Shown here piece by piece: positions 15,061 to 23,219 of a stretch of 64,000 bases of DNA. A program made the translations under genes and the position numbers. Under the pieces are notes generated by a model. The model saw only the letters and a program-made list of their open reading frames with translations. It was not told the DNA's origin and made no database searches. This DNA is from Candidatus Dependentiae bacterium (lineage in GTDB: Bacteria; Babelota; Babeliae; Babelales; Vermiphilaceae): the NCBI GenBank assembly GCA_026389015.1, contig JAPLIR010000020.1, positions 1 through 64,000 of the forward strand, written 5' to 3'. The number at the start of each line of letters is the position of its first letter. Within the stretch, counting starts at the first letter, position 1.

Positions 15061-15618
15061 TTATTTGAAATCAACCTTAGGCGTTTCACGCTCATGAGAT
15101 AAAATTTCAAAATACGCAGCTTTTGCAAAACCAAACATATTGGCAATGATATTTGATGGAAAACTTGCAACGGAAACATTATAGTTACGCGCCGCACCGT
15201 TATAGTAGCGTCGACCTAATTGAATTTCGTGCTCAAGATTGACCAGTTGTTGTTGCAACTGTAAAAAGCTCTCGTTAGCTTTAAGATTAGGATAGTTTTC
15301 TGCTACGGCAAACAATGTTTTGAGGGCAGACGTTAAACCTTGCTCTGCGCCTTCTTTTTGCGATACCGTTTGAGCACTCATTGCTGACGCGCGCATTCTG
15401 GTAACGTTTTCTAAAACTTCTTTTTCATGAATACTATATTGCTTAACAACGGCAACTAAGTTAGGAATAAGATCATAACGACGTTTAAGTTGTACATCAA
15501 TACCACTCCAGCCTTCATCAACTAATGCTTTAAGACGTACAAGACCGTTATAAGCTCCCATAACCCACAAGGCCACAAGTGCAACAATACCAAGAATAAT
15601 TAATAACGTGACATTCAT
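15061..15618 (-). CDS. lemA: LemA family membrane protein
   Basis: 185 residues from the ATG at 15618, chosen because GAGGAG sits six bases upstream; an in-frame start 18 bases earlier would include that site in the coding sequence. N-terminal transmembrane helix (LLIILGIVALVALWVMGAYN), then the all-helical LemA core: LKRRYDLIPNLVAVVKQY, NLEHEIQLGRRYYNGAARNYN and ASFPSNIIANMFGF are family hallmarks. The bulk is predicted outside the inner membrane. First gene of a two-gene operon with the DUF2207 protein. Function in bacteria is not settled. Confidence 0.93.
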   Translation of the reverse strand: MNVTLLIILGIVALVALWVMGAYNGLVRLKALVDEGWSGIDVQLKRRYDLIPNLVAVVKQYSIHEKEVLENVTRMRASAMSAQTVSQKEGAEQGLTSALKTLFAVAENYPNLKANESFLQLQQQLVNLEHEIQLGRRYYNGAARNYNVSVASFPSNIIANMFGFAKAAYFEILSHERETPKVDFK

Positions 15619-15704
15619 CGGATGCTCCTCAACCAAAAAAGATTGTTAAATCGATGTTTCATATAGAATAATTTTACCTTTTTTAAGCCCAAAATACAAT
15701 GGCT

Positions 15705-17276
15705 TTACTTTTTGACCTTCCAATTCATGATGAGTTCAATCATCAAGCGTACGCCAGCACCCGTTGCTATATGTTCATAACAATACGAAATGTCAGGAAC
15801 GTTGGCAGCAGTGCCCGCAATGTCCATATGCGCGAATGGAATATTACCTACAAAAGAGTAGATGAACCAGGCAGCAGTAATGCCACCAGCTCTGTATTTT
15901 TTGTTTTCTGAATTTTGTAAGTCGGCAATTTTTGAACGAACCGCATTTTGATATTCACCGGCAAGGTGCATTAAACAAATACGTTCTCCTGCTTTGTTTG
16001 CCGCGTCTTTAACTTGATTAGCCAAATGATTGCCTCTAAACATAACTGGCGAAATAATTGGTCCAAAAAAAGCAGGACTACTACCGGTCAATGTCGCAAT
16101 ATTAAATATGGCATCAGGTTTATAATTTTTTACCGTGTAGGCAAGCGCATCTGCTAAAATTAAACGACCTTCGGCATCAGTATTTAATATTTCTGTCGTC
16201 ATGCCATTATAAAATCTTAAAATATCGCCATCCTTCATTGCTTTTCCGTCGGGCATGTTTTCCGCAAAAGGCATAACACCTATTACATTAACATCTGGTT
16301 TTAATACCGAAAGAACCTGCATGGTCTTCATCACTGCAGCAGCTCCAGCCATATCTTTTTTCTGATGACACATATCACTTTTCTTTTTAGTATTTAAGCC
16401 ACCTGAGTCAAAGGTAATTCCTTTGCCCACCAGTGCAATAGTCGGCGCATCTTTTTTGGTAGTTTTATATTCTAATATTACAAATGTTGGTTCATTGGCT
16501 GACCCTTGAGATACACCAATAATACCGCCCATACCCATGGCAAGGATTTGTTCTTTATTGAATACGGTCAAACCAAGATTATATTTTTTTGCGACCTCAC
16601 GCGCCTTTTCTGCCATATAAATTGGCGTTTTGTGCGTTGACGGCTCATCGACTAAATGGCGCGTTTCGTTCACCGCTTGCGCAATAAGCTGTCCAAGCTC
16701 GAGACCACGCTCTACTTCTTTTTTATCTTTTTCATCAATAACCAGTGTCACTTGGGCTAAATTAACATTCTTTTTTTTAATTACGGACGGCTTACTGAAA
16801 AACTCAGTAAAACGATATACCGCCATATTGATAATAATAGCGGTCTGTTTTGCTAAATACTCAACTGATATTTCTATAGGCTCTTGCACGAGATACTCAA
16901 GCGATCCATCAAAAAGATCGGGCGATGGCATGCGGAACGCCACCGACTCAGCCTCAAAAGCGTCCATAAGATTAACAATCTTTCCAAGTAACTGACGATA
17001 AATTTCGACACCTATTTTCTTTTTTTTATTGAGTTTACCCATGCCAATGAATAAGAAATTAACAATCCGCCCATCAAGTGTTGTTGGCACTCTCATGGAC
17101 GTAAATAATTGACCAGTAAACTTGTGATGCGTAAAAAGCTCTTCCAGTTGCGGAAATATGAGCTGTGCAATTTTTTTTAGTTCGGGAGAAAAGACAAAAT
17201 TTTCTTCTAATAAAAAGGCATAACAATCAGATTTCGTGCTAAAAATATCTTCTGCCGTAACATTAAATTTGATCAT
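15705..17276 (-). CDS. pepA: Leucyl aminopeptidase (M17 family)
   Basis: 523 residues, slightly longer than the usual 480-500. The C-terminal catalytic domain holds the two-zinc site: VGKGITFDSGGLNTK (Lys and Asp ligands), KKDMAGAAAV (Asp) and NTDAEGRLILADAL (Asp, Glu and the catalytic Arg). The N-terminal M17 domain (about 1-190) is present but divergent. No signal peptide, so it is cytoplasmic; it releases N-terminal residues from peptides, useful to a bacterium feeding on host peptides. AGGAAA precedes the start. Confidence 0.95.
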   Translation of the reverse strand: MIKFNVTAEDIFSTKSDCYAFLLEENFVFSPELKKIAQLIFPQLEELFTHHKFTGQLFTSMRVPTTLDGRIVNFLFIGMGKLNKKKKIGVEIYRQLLGKIVNLMDAFEAESVAFRMPSPDLFDGSLEYLVQEPIEISVEYLAKQTAIIINMAVYRFTEFFSKPSVIKKKNVNLAQVTLVIDEKDKKEVERGLELGQLIAQAVNETRHLVDEPSTHKTPIYMAEKAREVAKKYNLGLTVFNKEQILAMGMGGIIGVSQGSANEPTFVILEYKTTKKDAPTIALVGKGITFDSGGLNTKKKSDMCHQKKDMAGAAAVMKTMQVLSVLKPDVNVIGVMPFAENMPDGKAMKDGDILRFYNGMTTEILNTDAEGRLILADALAYTVKNYKPDAIFNIATLTGSSPAFFGPIISPVMFRGNHLANQVKDAANKAGERICLMHLAGEYQNAVRSKIADLQNSENKKYRAGGITAAWFIYSFVGNIPFAHMDIAGTAANVPDISYCYEHIATGAGVRLMIELIMNWKVKK

Positions 17277-17319
17277 TGCGTTTCCTATCTTTTTTTATAA
17301 TCTCCCCAAGGAGGATAAC

Positions 17320-17346
17320 GAGTGCCGAGCTTTAAACTCAGCACTC
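17320..17346. terminator. Intergenic hairpin downstream of the poly-Glu gene
   Basis: Arms GAGTGCCGAG (17320-17329) and CTCAGCACTC (17337-17346) pair with one mismatch across a 7-base loop. It lies between the stop of the minus-strand poly-Glu gene and pepA. No T-run follows on the minus strand, so termination there is uncertain. Confidence 0.35.
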
Positions 17347-17362
17347 TATTATTCTGATTAAT

Positions 17363-17641
17363 TTACCATTTTTTATGGCTTGATTTCTCTTTTTCTGAAG
17401 ATTCTTCTTCCTCTTCTTCTGAAGACTCTTCTTCAGACTCTTCTTCCTCTTCTTCTTCAGAAGATTCTTCTTCTTCAGCTTCCTCTTCCTCTTCTTCTTC
17501 TTCAGAAGCCATCATGCTGAATGTAGGCATATCCATTTTACTGGTTAAGCTGGTAGAAGTAGCAACTGCTTGTTTTTTACCAAACATCGCTGCCTTGGCA
17601 ACTTCAAAAGCTTCTAAAATCATTGATATAAAATTCATCAT
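17363..17641 (-). CDS. Small poly-glutamate/serine protein, unknown function
   Basis: 92 residues. The first half (about 1-45) is ordinary (MILEAFEVAKAAMFGKKQAV); the second half is almost only Glu with a few Ser and Ala, ending in basic SSHKKW. AAGGAAGG precedes the tandem ATG ATG start. The GAA/GAG/TCT tract is a near-microsatellite that could change length by slippage in steps of 3. No family recognised; acidic tails of this sort bind basic proteins or metal, but no function is assigned. Confidence 0.6.
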   Translation of the reverse strand: MMNFISMILEAFEVAKAAMFGKKQAVATSTSLTSKMDMPTFSMMASEEEEEEEEAEEEESSEEEEEEESEEESSEEEEEESSEKEKSSHKKW

Positions 17642-18121
17642 AGTACACCTTCCTTGGTATAGTGGTTTTAATTATAGTATGCGCACAATTACACATCTCA
17701 TTACCCACTATACCAGATAAATATTTCTATTTGCAATGATTTTTTATTCAGATTTATCAAAGCATGGCTGAGCCGGGGCCAAAATCTCATCCAAATTTGG
17801 TGCATTTACCCATAAAAAAGTGCCTCCCGCCGACCTCCCTGCCTGTCCGTCGTAGCCTTGGCGAAGTCGGGAGCCTTGTCGAAGGGTCTTGTTATTATCG
17901 CTTTTAAGCCTTCAAGTTCGCTCTCGCAAAACTCGAGCTACCTTCAGGCACGACGGCGGGGTGAGATTTGCTTAAAATACAGCATTCTTTCCCTAAAAAA
18001 ACCGCGTTTTAAATTTGTTAATTCAAAAAATATAGGGTAAACTTAAGTAATATTTTAATGTTATTGTTCAACCCTTTAAACCAAGCAATGATCACAAAAA
18101 TCATCTGCTTACGGAGTTTAC
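17642..18121. other. Gene-free stretch between divergent genes, with palindromic repeat
   Basis: 480 bases between the poly-Glu gene (minus) and rpsA (plus). It carries one full palindromic repeat (17826-17960). The last 120 bases are AT-rich and must hold the rpsA promoter; I could not pick -35/-10 boxes with confidence. CGGAG lies just upstream of the rpsA ATG. Confidence 0.6.
17826..17960. repeat. Palindromic repeat, full copy
   Basis: Outer arms CCCGCCGACCTCCCTG (17826-17841) and CAGGCACGACGGCGGG (17945-17960); inside are GTCGAAGGG near 17877 and CCTTCAAGTTCGC near 17909, the same inner words as in the other copies. Short open frames across it are not genes. Confidence 0.75.
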
Positions 18122-20020
18122 ATGTCAAAAGAACTCATAAGGCCGAATCAGTTTTGCAATGTCAAAGGCACTGCATTACACGATGACGCTGTTCTTAATC
18201 TCAATGAAGCCCAACTGGCTGAACTCAAGGCAATCTACGAAGGAACCATTGGCTCATTCCAACCTGGAAAAATAGTCAAGGGAACCGTTGTCAGAATCGA
18301 TTCAGATGGCGTCCTTGTTGATATTTCTTACAAATCAGATGGCTTAATCCCTCGTTTTGAATTTTCTGAACATGAGCTCAAAAAATTCACACCTGGTTCA
18401 GATATCGAAGTTATTCTTGATCAATTAGAAAACAACGATGGCAACGTTATTCTTTCCTATGAAAAAGCAAAAGCAATGCGCGCATGGGACGAGATCACCA
18501 AGCTATTTGAAGAAAACAAGCCTGTTGAAGGTGCTGTTACACACAAAGTCAAAGGTGGCTTGTCTGTTGATATCGGTATCCCAGCATTCTTGCCTGGTTC
18601 ACAAATCGACTTACAACGTGTTACTGATTTTGATCGCTATGTTGGACAAGTTATCCAAGCAAGCATTATCAAAATCAACAAAAAACGCGGTAACGTTATT
18701 ATTTCTCGCAGAAAATACCTTAACGAACAACGTTCTGAAGTACGCAAGAAGATTCTTGATACTCTTGCAACCGACCAAGTTATTCGTGGTACCGTCAAGA
18801 ACATCACCAATTATGGTGTATTCATTGACATCGGCGGCGTTGACGGCTTGTTACATATCACTGATATGACATGGGGCCGCATCGCACACCCAAGCGAATT
18901 GGTAAAAATTGGCGACACCATCTCAGTGAAAGTACTTTCATTCGATAAAGACAATGAAAAGATCTCATTGGGTCTCAAACAATTGAGCGATAATCCTTGG
19001 GAAAAGGTTACCGAAGGTCTCACCGTTGGTTCCAAGATCAAAGGCAAAATCTCAAGCATTACCGATTACGGCTTGTTTGTTGAAATTCAAAAAGGTGTTG
19101 AAGGCTTGGTGCATATTTCTGAAATCTCATGGACTGATAGAATCAACGATCTTGCTAGCAAATACAAAGTTGGCCAAGAAATCGAAGTTCTTGTTGTTTC
19201 CTTGGATAAAGAAAACCGCAGAATGTCCCTCAGTATCAAACAACTTGATAAAAATCCTTGGGAATCTGTTGCAGAACAATTCCAAGTTGGCCAAAAAATT
19301 ACTGGCACCATCAGCAACATTACCGATTTCGGCGTGTTCGTTCAACTGATGCCAGGCATTGATGGCTTAGTACATATTTCTGATCTTTCTTGGACCGAGC
19401 ATATCAACCACCCAGGTGATATCTACCGTAAAGGCCAAGAAGTCCAAGCAACAATCTTGAGCGTTGATAAAGATAGCAAGAAGATTTCTCTTGGTATCAA
19501 ACAATTGACACAAGATCCTTGGGAAGATATTGAACAGCAATATCCAGCTGGCACCATTGTTGAAGGCACCGTATCTAAAATCACCAACTTTGGTGCATTT
19601 ATCAAGTTACCTGTCGGCATCGAAGGCCTAGTCCATATTTCTGAACTATCAGATCAACAAGTAGAAAAAGTCGAAGACGTTCTGAAGATCGGACAAAAAG
19701 CGCAATTCCGTGTGCTTAACGTAAGCAAGCAAGACCGCAAATTAGGCCTGAGCTTAAAACTTACGCCAACCGTTAAAGAAGAACGCGCTCCTAGACCTGC
19801 AGCGACAACAGAGCAAGAAGGCGAAACAACAACAGCGCCTAGAAGAGAGCAACAGCCAAGAGCGCCTAAGAAAGAAAGAAGACAAGAAGCTTCTTCTTTC
19901 ACTCCACAGCCTCAACAGCAACAACAATCTTCTACTGCTTCTAAATCAAAGAGCCAATTCCAATTAGCTCTTGAAGAACACGCTGCACGTAAAGAAGACA
20001 AAGACTCTTCTGCTGAGTAA
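18122..20020 (+). CDS. rpsA: 30S ribosomal protein S1
   Basis: 632 residues. Six S1 RNA-binding domains run from about residue 47 to 550; the last four are the most regular (for example ITNYGVFIDIGGVDGLLHI, ITDFGVFVQLMPGIDGLVHI). S1 helps the ribosome bind and unfold mRNA. The C-terminal 80 residues are a low-complexity Pro/Gln/Glu/Arg tail (QPQQQQQSS) unlike the folded domains. Codon use is more regular than in neighbouring genes, as expected for high expression. A strong terminator follows the stop. Confidence 0.97.
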   Translation: MSKELIRPNQFCNVKGTALHDDAVLNLNEAQLAELKAIYEGTIGSFQPGKIVKGTVVRIDSDGVLVDISYKSDGLIPRFEFSEHELKKFTPGSDIEVILDQLENNDGNVILSYEKAKAMRAWDEITKLFEENKPVEGAVTHKVKGGLSVDIGIPAFLPGSQIDLQRVTDFDRYVGQVIQASIIKINKKRGNVIISRRKYLNEQRSEVRKKILDTLATDQVIRGTVKNITNYGVFIDIGGVDGLLHITDMTWGRIAHPSELVKIGDTISVKVLSFDKDNEKISLGLKQLSDNPWEKVTEGLTVGSKIKGKISSITDYGLFVEIQKGVEGLVHISEISWTDRINDLASKYKVGQEIEVLVVSLDKENRRMSLSIKQLDKNPWESVAEQFQVGQKITGTISNITDFGVFVQLMPGIDGLVHISDLSWTEHINHPGDIYRKGQEVQATILSVDKDSKKISLGIKQLTQDPWEDIEQQYPAGTIVEGTVSKITNFGAFIKLPVGIEGLVHISELSDQQVEKVEDVLKIGQKAQFRVLNVSKQDRKLGLSLKLTPTVKEERAPRPAATTEQEGETTTAPRREQQPRAPKKERRQEASSFTPQPQQQQQSSTASKSKSQFQLALEEHAARKEDKDSSAE

Positions 20021-20037
20021 TTAGTAGACTTAGATTA

Positions 20038-20068
20038 ATGGGGGCTCCAAAATGGGCCCCCATTTTTT
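20038..20068 (+). terminator. Rho-independent terminator of rpsA
   Basis: Stem ATGGGGGC (20038-20045) with GCCCCCAT (20056-20063), 10-base loop, followed by TTTTTT. It lies 17 bases after the rpsA stop. Confidence 0.9.
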
Positions 20069-20071
20069 GAG

Positions 20072-20125
20072 CCCTTCAAGTTCGCCCCTCGTTAAAACTC
20101 AGGGCTACCCTCAGGGAGGTCGGCG
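20072..20125. repeat. Half copy of the scattered palindromic repeat
   Basis: One unit only: CCCTTCAAGTTCGCCCCTCG at the start and TACCCTCAGGGAGGTCGGCG at the end, about 54 bases. This is the right-hand half of the full copies at 21585 and 31963. Confidence 0.75.
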
Positions 20126-20219
20126 ATAGGATACTCTCCCCGTCATTCCTGAAGCAAGCGAAGCGTACTTAAAGGATATTCCGAACTTTTCTCACCCTTC
20201 TAGCATGAAAGATAGTACT

Positions 20220-20630
20220 ATGATCCAAAGAACATTCGCGATGATCAAACCTGATGCAGTCGCTGCAAAAAATACCGGCAAAATTATTGATCTTATCGAA
20301 CACAATGGTTTTGCTATTGTGGGCATGGAAAAAACAAAGATCTCAAGAGAAAAAGCTCAAGAGTTTTACGCTGTTCACAAAGAACGTCCATTCTTTGGCG
20401 AATTGGTTGATTTCATCATCTCAGGACCTGTCGTTGTCTTGGCTCTTGAAAAAGAAAATGCTGTGCTCGCATGGCGTGATTTGATGGGCGCAACTAACCC
20501 AGCTGCAGCAGCTGAAGGCACCGTGCGTAAACTATTCGGCACAAGCATTGGTAACAATGCAAGCCACGGTTCCGATGCACCTGAAACAGCTGCAATGGAA
20601 TTAGGATTATTCTTCCCTAACTTAAAATAA
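20220..20630 (+). CDS. ndk: Nucleoside diphosphate kinase
   Basis: 136 residues from the ATG at 20220; an ATG at 20205 would add MKDST. The family usually starts at the equivalent of MIQRTFAMIKPDAV, which favours the inner start, but neither has a strong ribosome site. The catalytic His lies in GNNASHGSDAPETA; the substrate-binding KPD and ERPFFGELV segments are intact. It moves the terminal phosphate between NTPs through phospho-His. Cytoplasmic. A half palindromic repeat and the rpsA terminator lie upstream, so it has its own promoter. Confidence 0.96.
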   Translation: MIQRTFAMIKPDAVAAKNTGKIIDLIEHNGFAIVGMEKTKISREKAQEFYAVHKERPFFGELVDFIISGPVVVLALEKENAVLAWRDLMGATNPAAAAEGTVRKLFGTSIGNNASHGSDAPETAAMELGLFFPNLK

Positions 20631-20653
20631 GAATAATTTCTGAAATATCAGCA

Positions 20654-20690
20654 AACAGGGAGCAAGCTATAAAAGTTTGCTCCCTGTTGT
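20654..20690. terminator. Bidirectional hairpin between ndk and the 20667 gene
   Basis: AAACAGGGAGCAAGC (20654-20668) pairs with GTTTGCTCCCTGTTG (20675-20689) with one mismatch. It follows ndk by about 24 bases and overlaps the last codons of the convergent minus-strand gene. T-runs are weak on both sides. Confidence 0.55.
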
Positions 20691-21350
20691 CATTAAATCC
20701 TTTTCCAATCCTATAACTTCTTTTTCTGCGCCTGGATTTTTGTCTTTGGCCACATATTTACTTTCTGTTTTCACACGCCTTTCAGAAGGCTTTCTAACCG
20801 ATTCAACACGATCTCGCTTTTTCGACATAGTCTTATAACCAGACTGAGCAGTAGTAAAACCAATGCCTAATAAAATTGCTGCGATATGAATTCCAACTAA
20901 GATTTTGAACAATTTAACGCGATTCACGTTGTGGAAAAATAAAAGAACTATCACCATCTCAATAGCCACATTCAAGATAATCCACAGACCTGCTGCTATG
21001 GCACCATAAAAAATGGCTGCTAATAACGGCGTATCTTTAATGTCCGTGTATGCCAACAAGCGAATAAACTTACCGGTTATGACGTTTTTAATAACAAATA
21101 CAGGACCCCAACTTACGAGTACCGCCGATATAACATTCATGACTGCTGCCACAGCTACCATCTTCAAAAATGATTCTTTAATGATGGTGCGTAAAAAATA
21201 AAGTTCTACGCAAAACAAGAGCAACAATTGAATGACCGTCGCCCAAGTGCCAACACTACCAAGCGTAAGCGATGCAGGAATAAGAATACTTGCTTGTAGT
21301 TGAGTACCTACAGCCAAAAGTGCCATACAAAATAAGTAGATTATATTCAT
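20667..21350 (-). CDS. Multi-pass membrane protein, unknown function
   Basis: 227 residues; no family recognised. A leader-like first helix ending in QLQAS, then about four more hydrophobic segments (VIQLLLLFCVELYFL, MVAVAAVMNVISAVLV, IFYGAIAAGLWIILNVAI, LVGIHIAAILLGIGFTT) and a basic, highly charged cytosolic-type tail of about 55 residues (KKRDRVESVRKPSERRVK). GGGGGAG precedes the ATG. The 5' flank is a dense hairpin array. The hydrophobic layout, not homology, supports the call. Confidence 0.7.
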   Translation of the reverse strand: MNIIYLFCMALLAVGTQLQASILIPASLTLGSVGTWATVIQLLLLFCVELYFLRTIIKESFLKMVAVAAVMNVISAVLVSWGPVFVIKNVITGKFIRLLAYTDIKDTPLLAAIFYGAIAAGLWIILNVAIEMVIVLLFFHNVNRVKLFKILVGIHIAAILLGIGFTTAQSGYKTMSKKRDRVESVRKPSERRVKTESKYVAKDKNPGAEKEVIGLEKDLMTTGSKLL

Positions 21351-21364
21351 CGCTCCCCCTTTAT

Positions 21365-21462
21365 TTTATCCCCAGAAAACCCCACGTCTTTTAAAAGACT
21401 GGGGATAAATGGGCTAAAGCCCTTTTTCCGGGGAGCCCCTAAACCACGGCTTTTAAGCCGTG
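21365..21462. repeat. Array of short REP-like hairpins
   Basis: Three adjoining dyads: TTTATCCCCAG/CTGGGGATAAA (21365-21375 with 21399-21409, enclosing GTCTTTTAAAAGAC), GGGCTAAAGCCC (21411-21422) and CACGGCTTTTAAGCCGTG (21445-21462). The stems share GC flanks and TTTAA or TAAA centres, as REP sequences handled by REP-associated transposases do; no transposase gene is in the window. Confidence 0.55.
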
Positions 21463-21584
21463 CGAGAGGTTAATTTACCTTAATATATTAAATATCCATT
21501 ACTAGTAACATAAGCAAATTCGAGTGGTGGAGTAAAGAAAACCCAGGGCAGCTGCACTATATTCTCTGAATTTAAAAGGATAAT

Positions 21585-21713
21585 CTCTCCGCCGTCTTCC
21601 CTGAGGGAAGCGAGTAAAACGAGCGAACTTGAAGGGTATTGGAGATGAGCTTCGGCCTTCAAGTTCGCCCTCATAAAAAATTCGGGCTACCTTCAGGCAG
21701 GCCGGCGGGAGAG
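21585..21713. repeat. Palindromic repeat, full copy
   Basis: Outer arms begin CTCTCCGCCGTCTTCCCTGA (21585) and end GGCCGGCGGGAGAG (21713); inner arms GCGAACTTGAAGGG (21623-21636) and CCTTCAAGTTCGCCC (21656-21670). The cleanest intergenic two-unit copy. Confidence 0.8.
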
Positions 21714-21830
21714 AGGTTCGAGGTGTTGAAAATAGCTCAACTACAAGTTTTATAGTGCGGTTGCCCTAATATACGAAACCCCGTTCGTGCCGATTTTTTT
21801 TGAATGCATAGCATGAAAAAAATAATCATC

Positions 21831-21870
21831 AAAAAAATAGCCCGAGCATGTATCTCACATGCTCGGGCTA
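21831..21870 (-). terminator. Rho-independent terminator of nusB
   Basis: Perfect 14-bp stem TAGCCCGAGCATGT (21838-21851) with its complement (21857-21870), 5-base loop, followed on the minus strand by seven T (21831-21837). It lies 28 bases after the nusB stop. Confidence 0.92.
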
Positions 21871-21897
21871 TTCGTATTTCTAGAAAAAAACTAAGAC

Positions 21898-22398
21898 TTA
21901 TACAGACTCAGTTTTTGATTTGATCAATTTATCCAAAATGCCATTCACAAACTTATAGGCATCTTTTTCTGCAAAACATTTTGCAAGTTCAATTGCTTCG
22001 TTGATAACAATGACCGGTGGCGTAACCGTATGTTCTAATTCCCAAATTGCAAAACGCAAAATCAGCTTAGTACACACGCCAACACGTTCAAAGCGCCAAT
22101 TATCAAGCAATGGCTTAATAATCTCGTCAAGTGCATCACGTTCATCGATAATGCCTTGTGCGATTCTGGACACTTCGCTATCCAAAGGAATGCTCAAATC
22201 GAAGCCGCGGTTATAATTATCAATCACCGTTTCAAGTGAGATCTGATATTCAAACCCTTCAACTGAATACAACAAATGAAATATCAACGAACGAACATCG
22301 CGTCGCGATAAATCATCGTATACAATATCATCTGGCGATGTAGGTATCTCTTGCAAATCAACTTTTTCTGATTCAATGTCTTGTAATTCTGGACACAT
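21898..22398 (-). CDS. nusB: Transcription antitermination factor NusB
   Basis: 166 residues, with about 28 extra N-terminal acidic residues against the usual 140. The helical NusB fold is seen from LSRRDVRSLIFHLLYSVEG through RIAQGIIDERDALDEII to the typical C-terminus PPVIVINEAIELAKCFAEKDAYKFVNGILD. NusB with NusE binds boxA RNA and supports rRNA transcription. AGGGGG precedes the ATG. Twenty-five bases separate it from efp upstream, so the two are probably co-transcribed and end at the terminator at 21838. Confidence 0.94.
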   Translation of the reverse strand: MCPELQDIESEKVDLQEIPTSPDDIVYDDLSRRDVRSLIFHLLYSVEGFEYQISLETVIDNYNRGFDLSIPLDSEVSRIAQGIIDERDALDEIIKPLLDNWRFERVGVCTKLILRFAIWELEHTVTPPVIVINEAIELAKCFAEKDAYKFVNGILDKLIKSKTESV

Positions 22399-22423
22399 AA
22401 TTTCCCCCTATTGCCCTAATAAA

Positions 22424-22990
22424 TTATTTTTGAACACGCTCGATATAATTACCATCACGCGTATCAACTTTGACCATATCACCTTCATTGACAAACAATG
22501 GCACTTGTACAACAAGACCTGTTTCAAGCGTCGCTGGCTTTGAACCTGCGCCTTGTGCTGTGTCACCACGAACACCTGGTGGCGTTTCAACTACTTTTAA
22601 TACCATATGGAGTGGTGCGTTAACCGCGATTGGCTTTTCTTGGAAATTCAAGATGTTGTATACGGTTTGCTCTTTAAGGTAATCAAAGGTATCACCCAAT
22701 TGTTCCTTAGTGAAAGCAACTTGTTCGTAGTTATCTTGATCCATAAATTGGTAAAGACCGCCATCTTCATAAAGATAGACCATGTCTCTGTATTCTAACT
22801 TTGGTGAATCAAATTTTTCGCCTGAGCGGAAGGTATCTTCGTGCATAAGGCCGGTGATCATATTCTTCATTTTGGTACGCATGAATGCGCCGCCCTTGCC
22901 AGGCTTTACATGTTGGAATTCAACCACCATATAGGGTTGATCCTTATAAAGAATCTTTGTACCTTTTCTAAAATCGGATGTAGATATCAC
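22424..22990 (-). CDS. efp: Elongation factor P
   Basis: 188 residues, the standard length, if translation begins at the GTG at 22990, which has AAGGGG upstream; the longer open frame to 23185 has no support. The N-terminal KOW-like domain has HVKPGKGGAFMRTK, whose Lys at the PGKG loop is the usual modified residue; domain II carries GDMVYLYEDGGLYQFMD and domain III ends GDTAQGAGSKPATLETG and VKVDTRDGNYIERV. EF-P rescues ribosomes at poly-Pro. No modification enzyme (epmA/epmB, earP) is in the window. Confidence 0.95.
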   Translation of the reverse strand: MISTSDFRKGTKILYKDQPYMVVEFQHVKPGKGGAFMRTKMKNMITGLMHEDTFRSGEKFDSPKLEYRDMVYLYEDGGLYQFMDQDNYEQVAFTKEQLGDTFDYLKEQTVYNILNFQEKPIAVNAPLHMVLKVVETPPGVRGDTAQGAGSKPATLETGLVVQVPLFVNEGDMVKVDTRDGNYIERVQK

Positions 22991-23219
22991 GGATATACCC
23001 CTTGAAATCGGTAATAGGATTAAAATTTTAGTTTCTAATAAGTATAAGTTATCAGGCAGAAAAAGCAATCGGTGCTCGCCAGTATACTGGGAGGCTATAA
23101 AAACCCACAATAGCTCAAAAAAACATATTTCGAGCTGGCTATACCAGAGACCGGCGTATTGCCCCAACAAGCACGCTTTAAGCACAAAATTTCAATTTTT
23201 TACTCTGAGCTAAAGGGCC

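Larger units (their letters stand above)
21351..21897. other. Gene-free stretch with hairpin array, palindromic repeat and terminator
   Basis: 547 bases upstream of the membrane-protein gene and downstream of nusB (both minus strand). It holds a cluster of short hairpins (21365-21462), one full palindromic repeat (21585-21713) and the nusB terminator (21838-21870). Small open frames crossing the repeat look spurious. Confidence 0.7.

Noticed and set aside
17858-18040. Small plus-strand frame in the repeat
   Set aside because: Lies across the palindromic element; composition follows the repeat, not codon use.
21480-21674. Small minus-strand frame in the repeat
   Set aside because: Mostly palindromic repeat; no ribosome site.
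22991-23185. N-terminal extension of EF-P
   Set aside because: A GTG with AAGGGG gives the standard 188 residues; the extension has no counterpart in the family.
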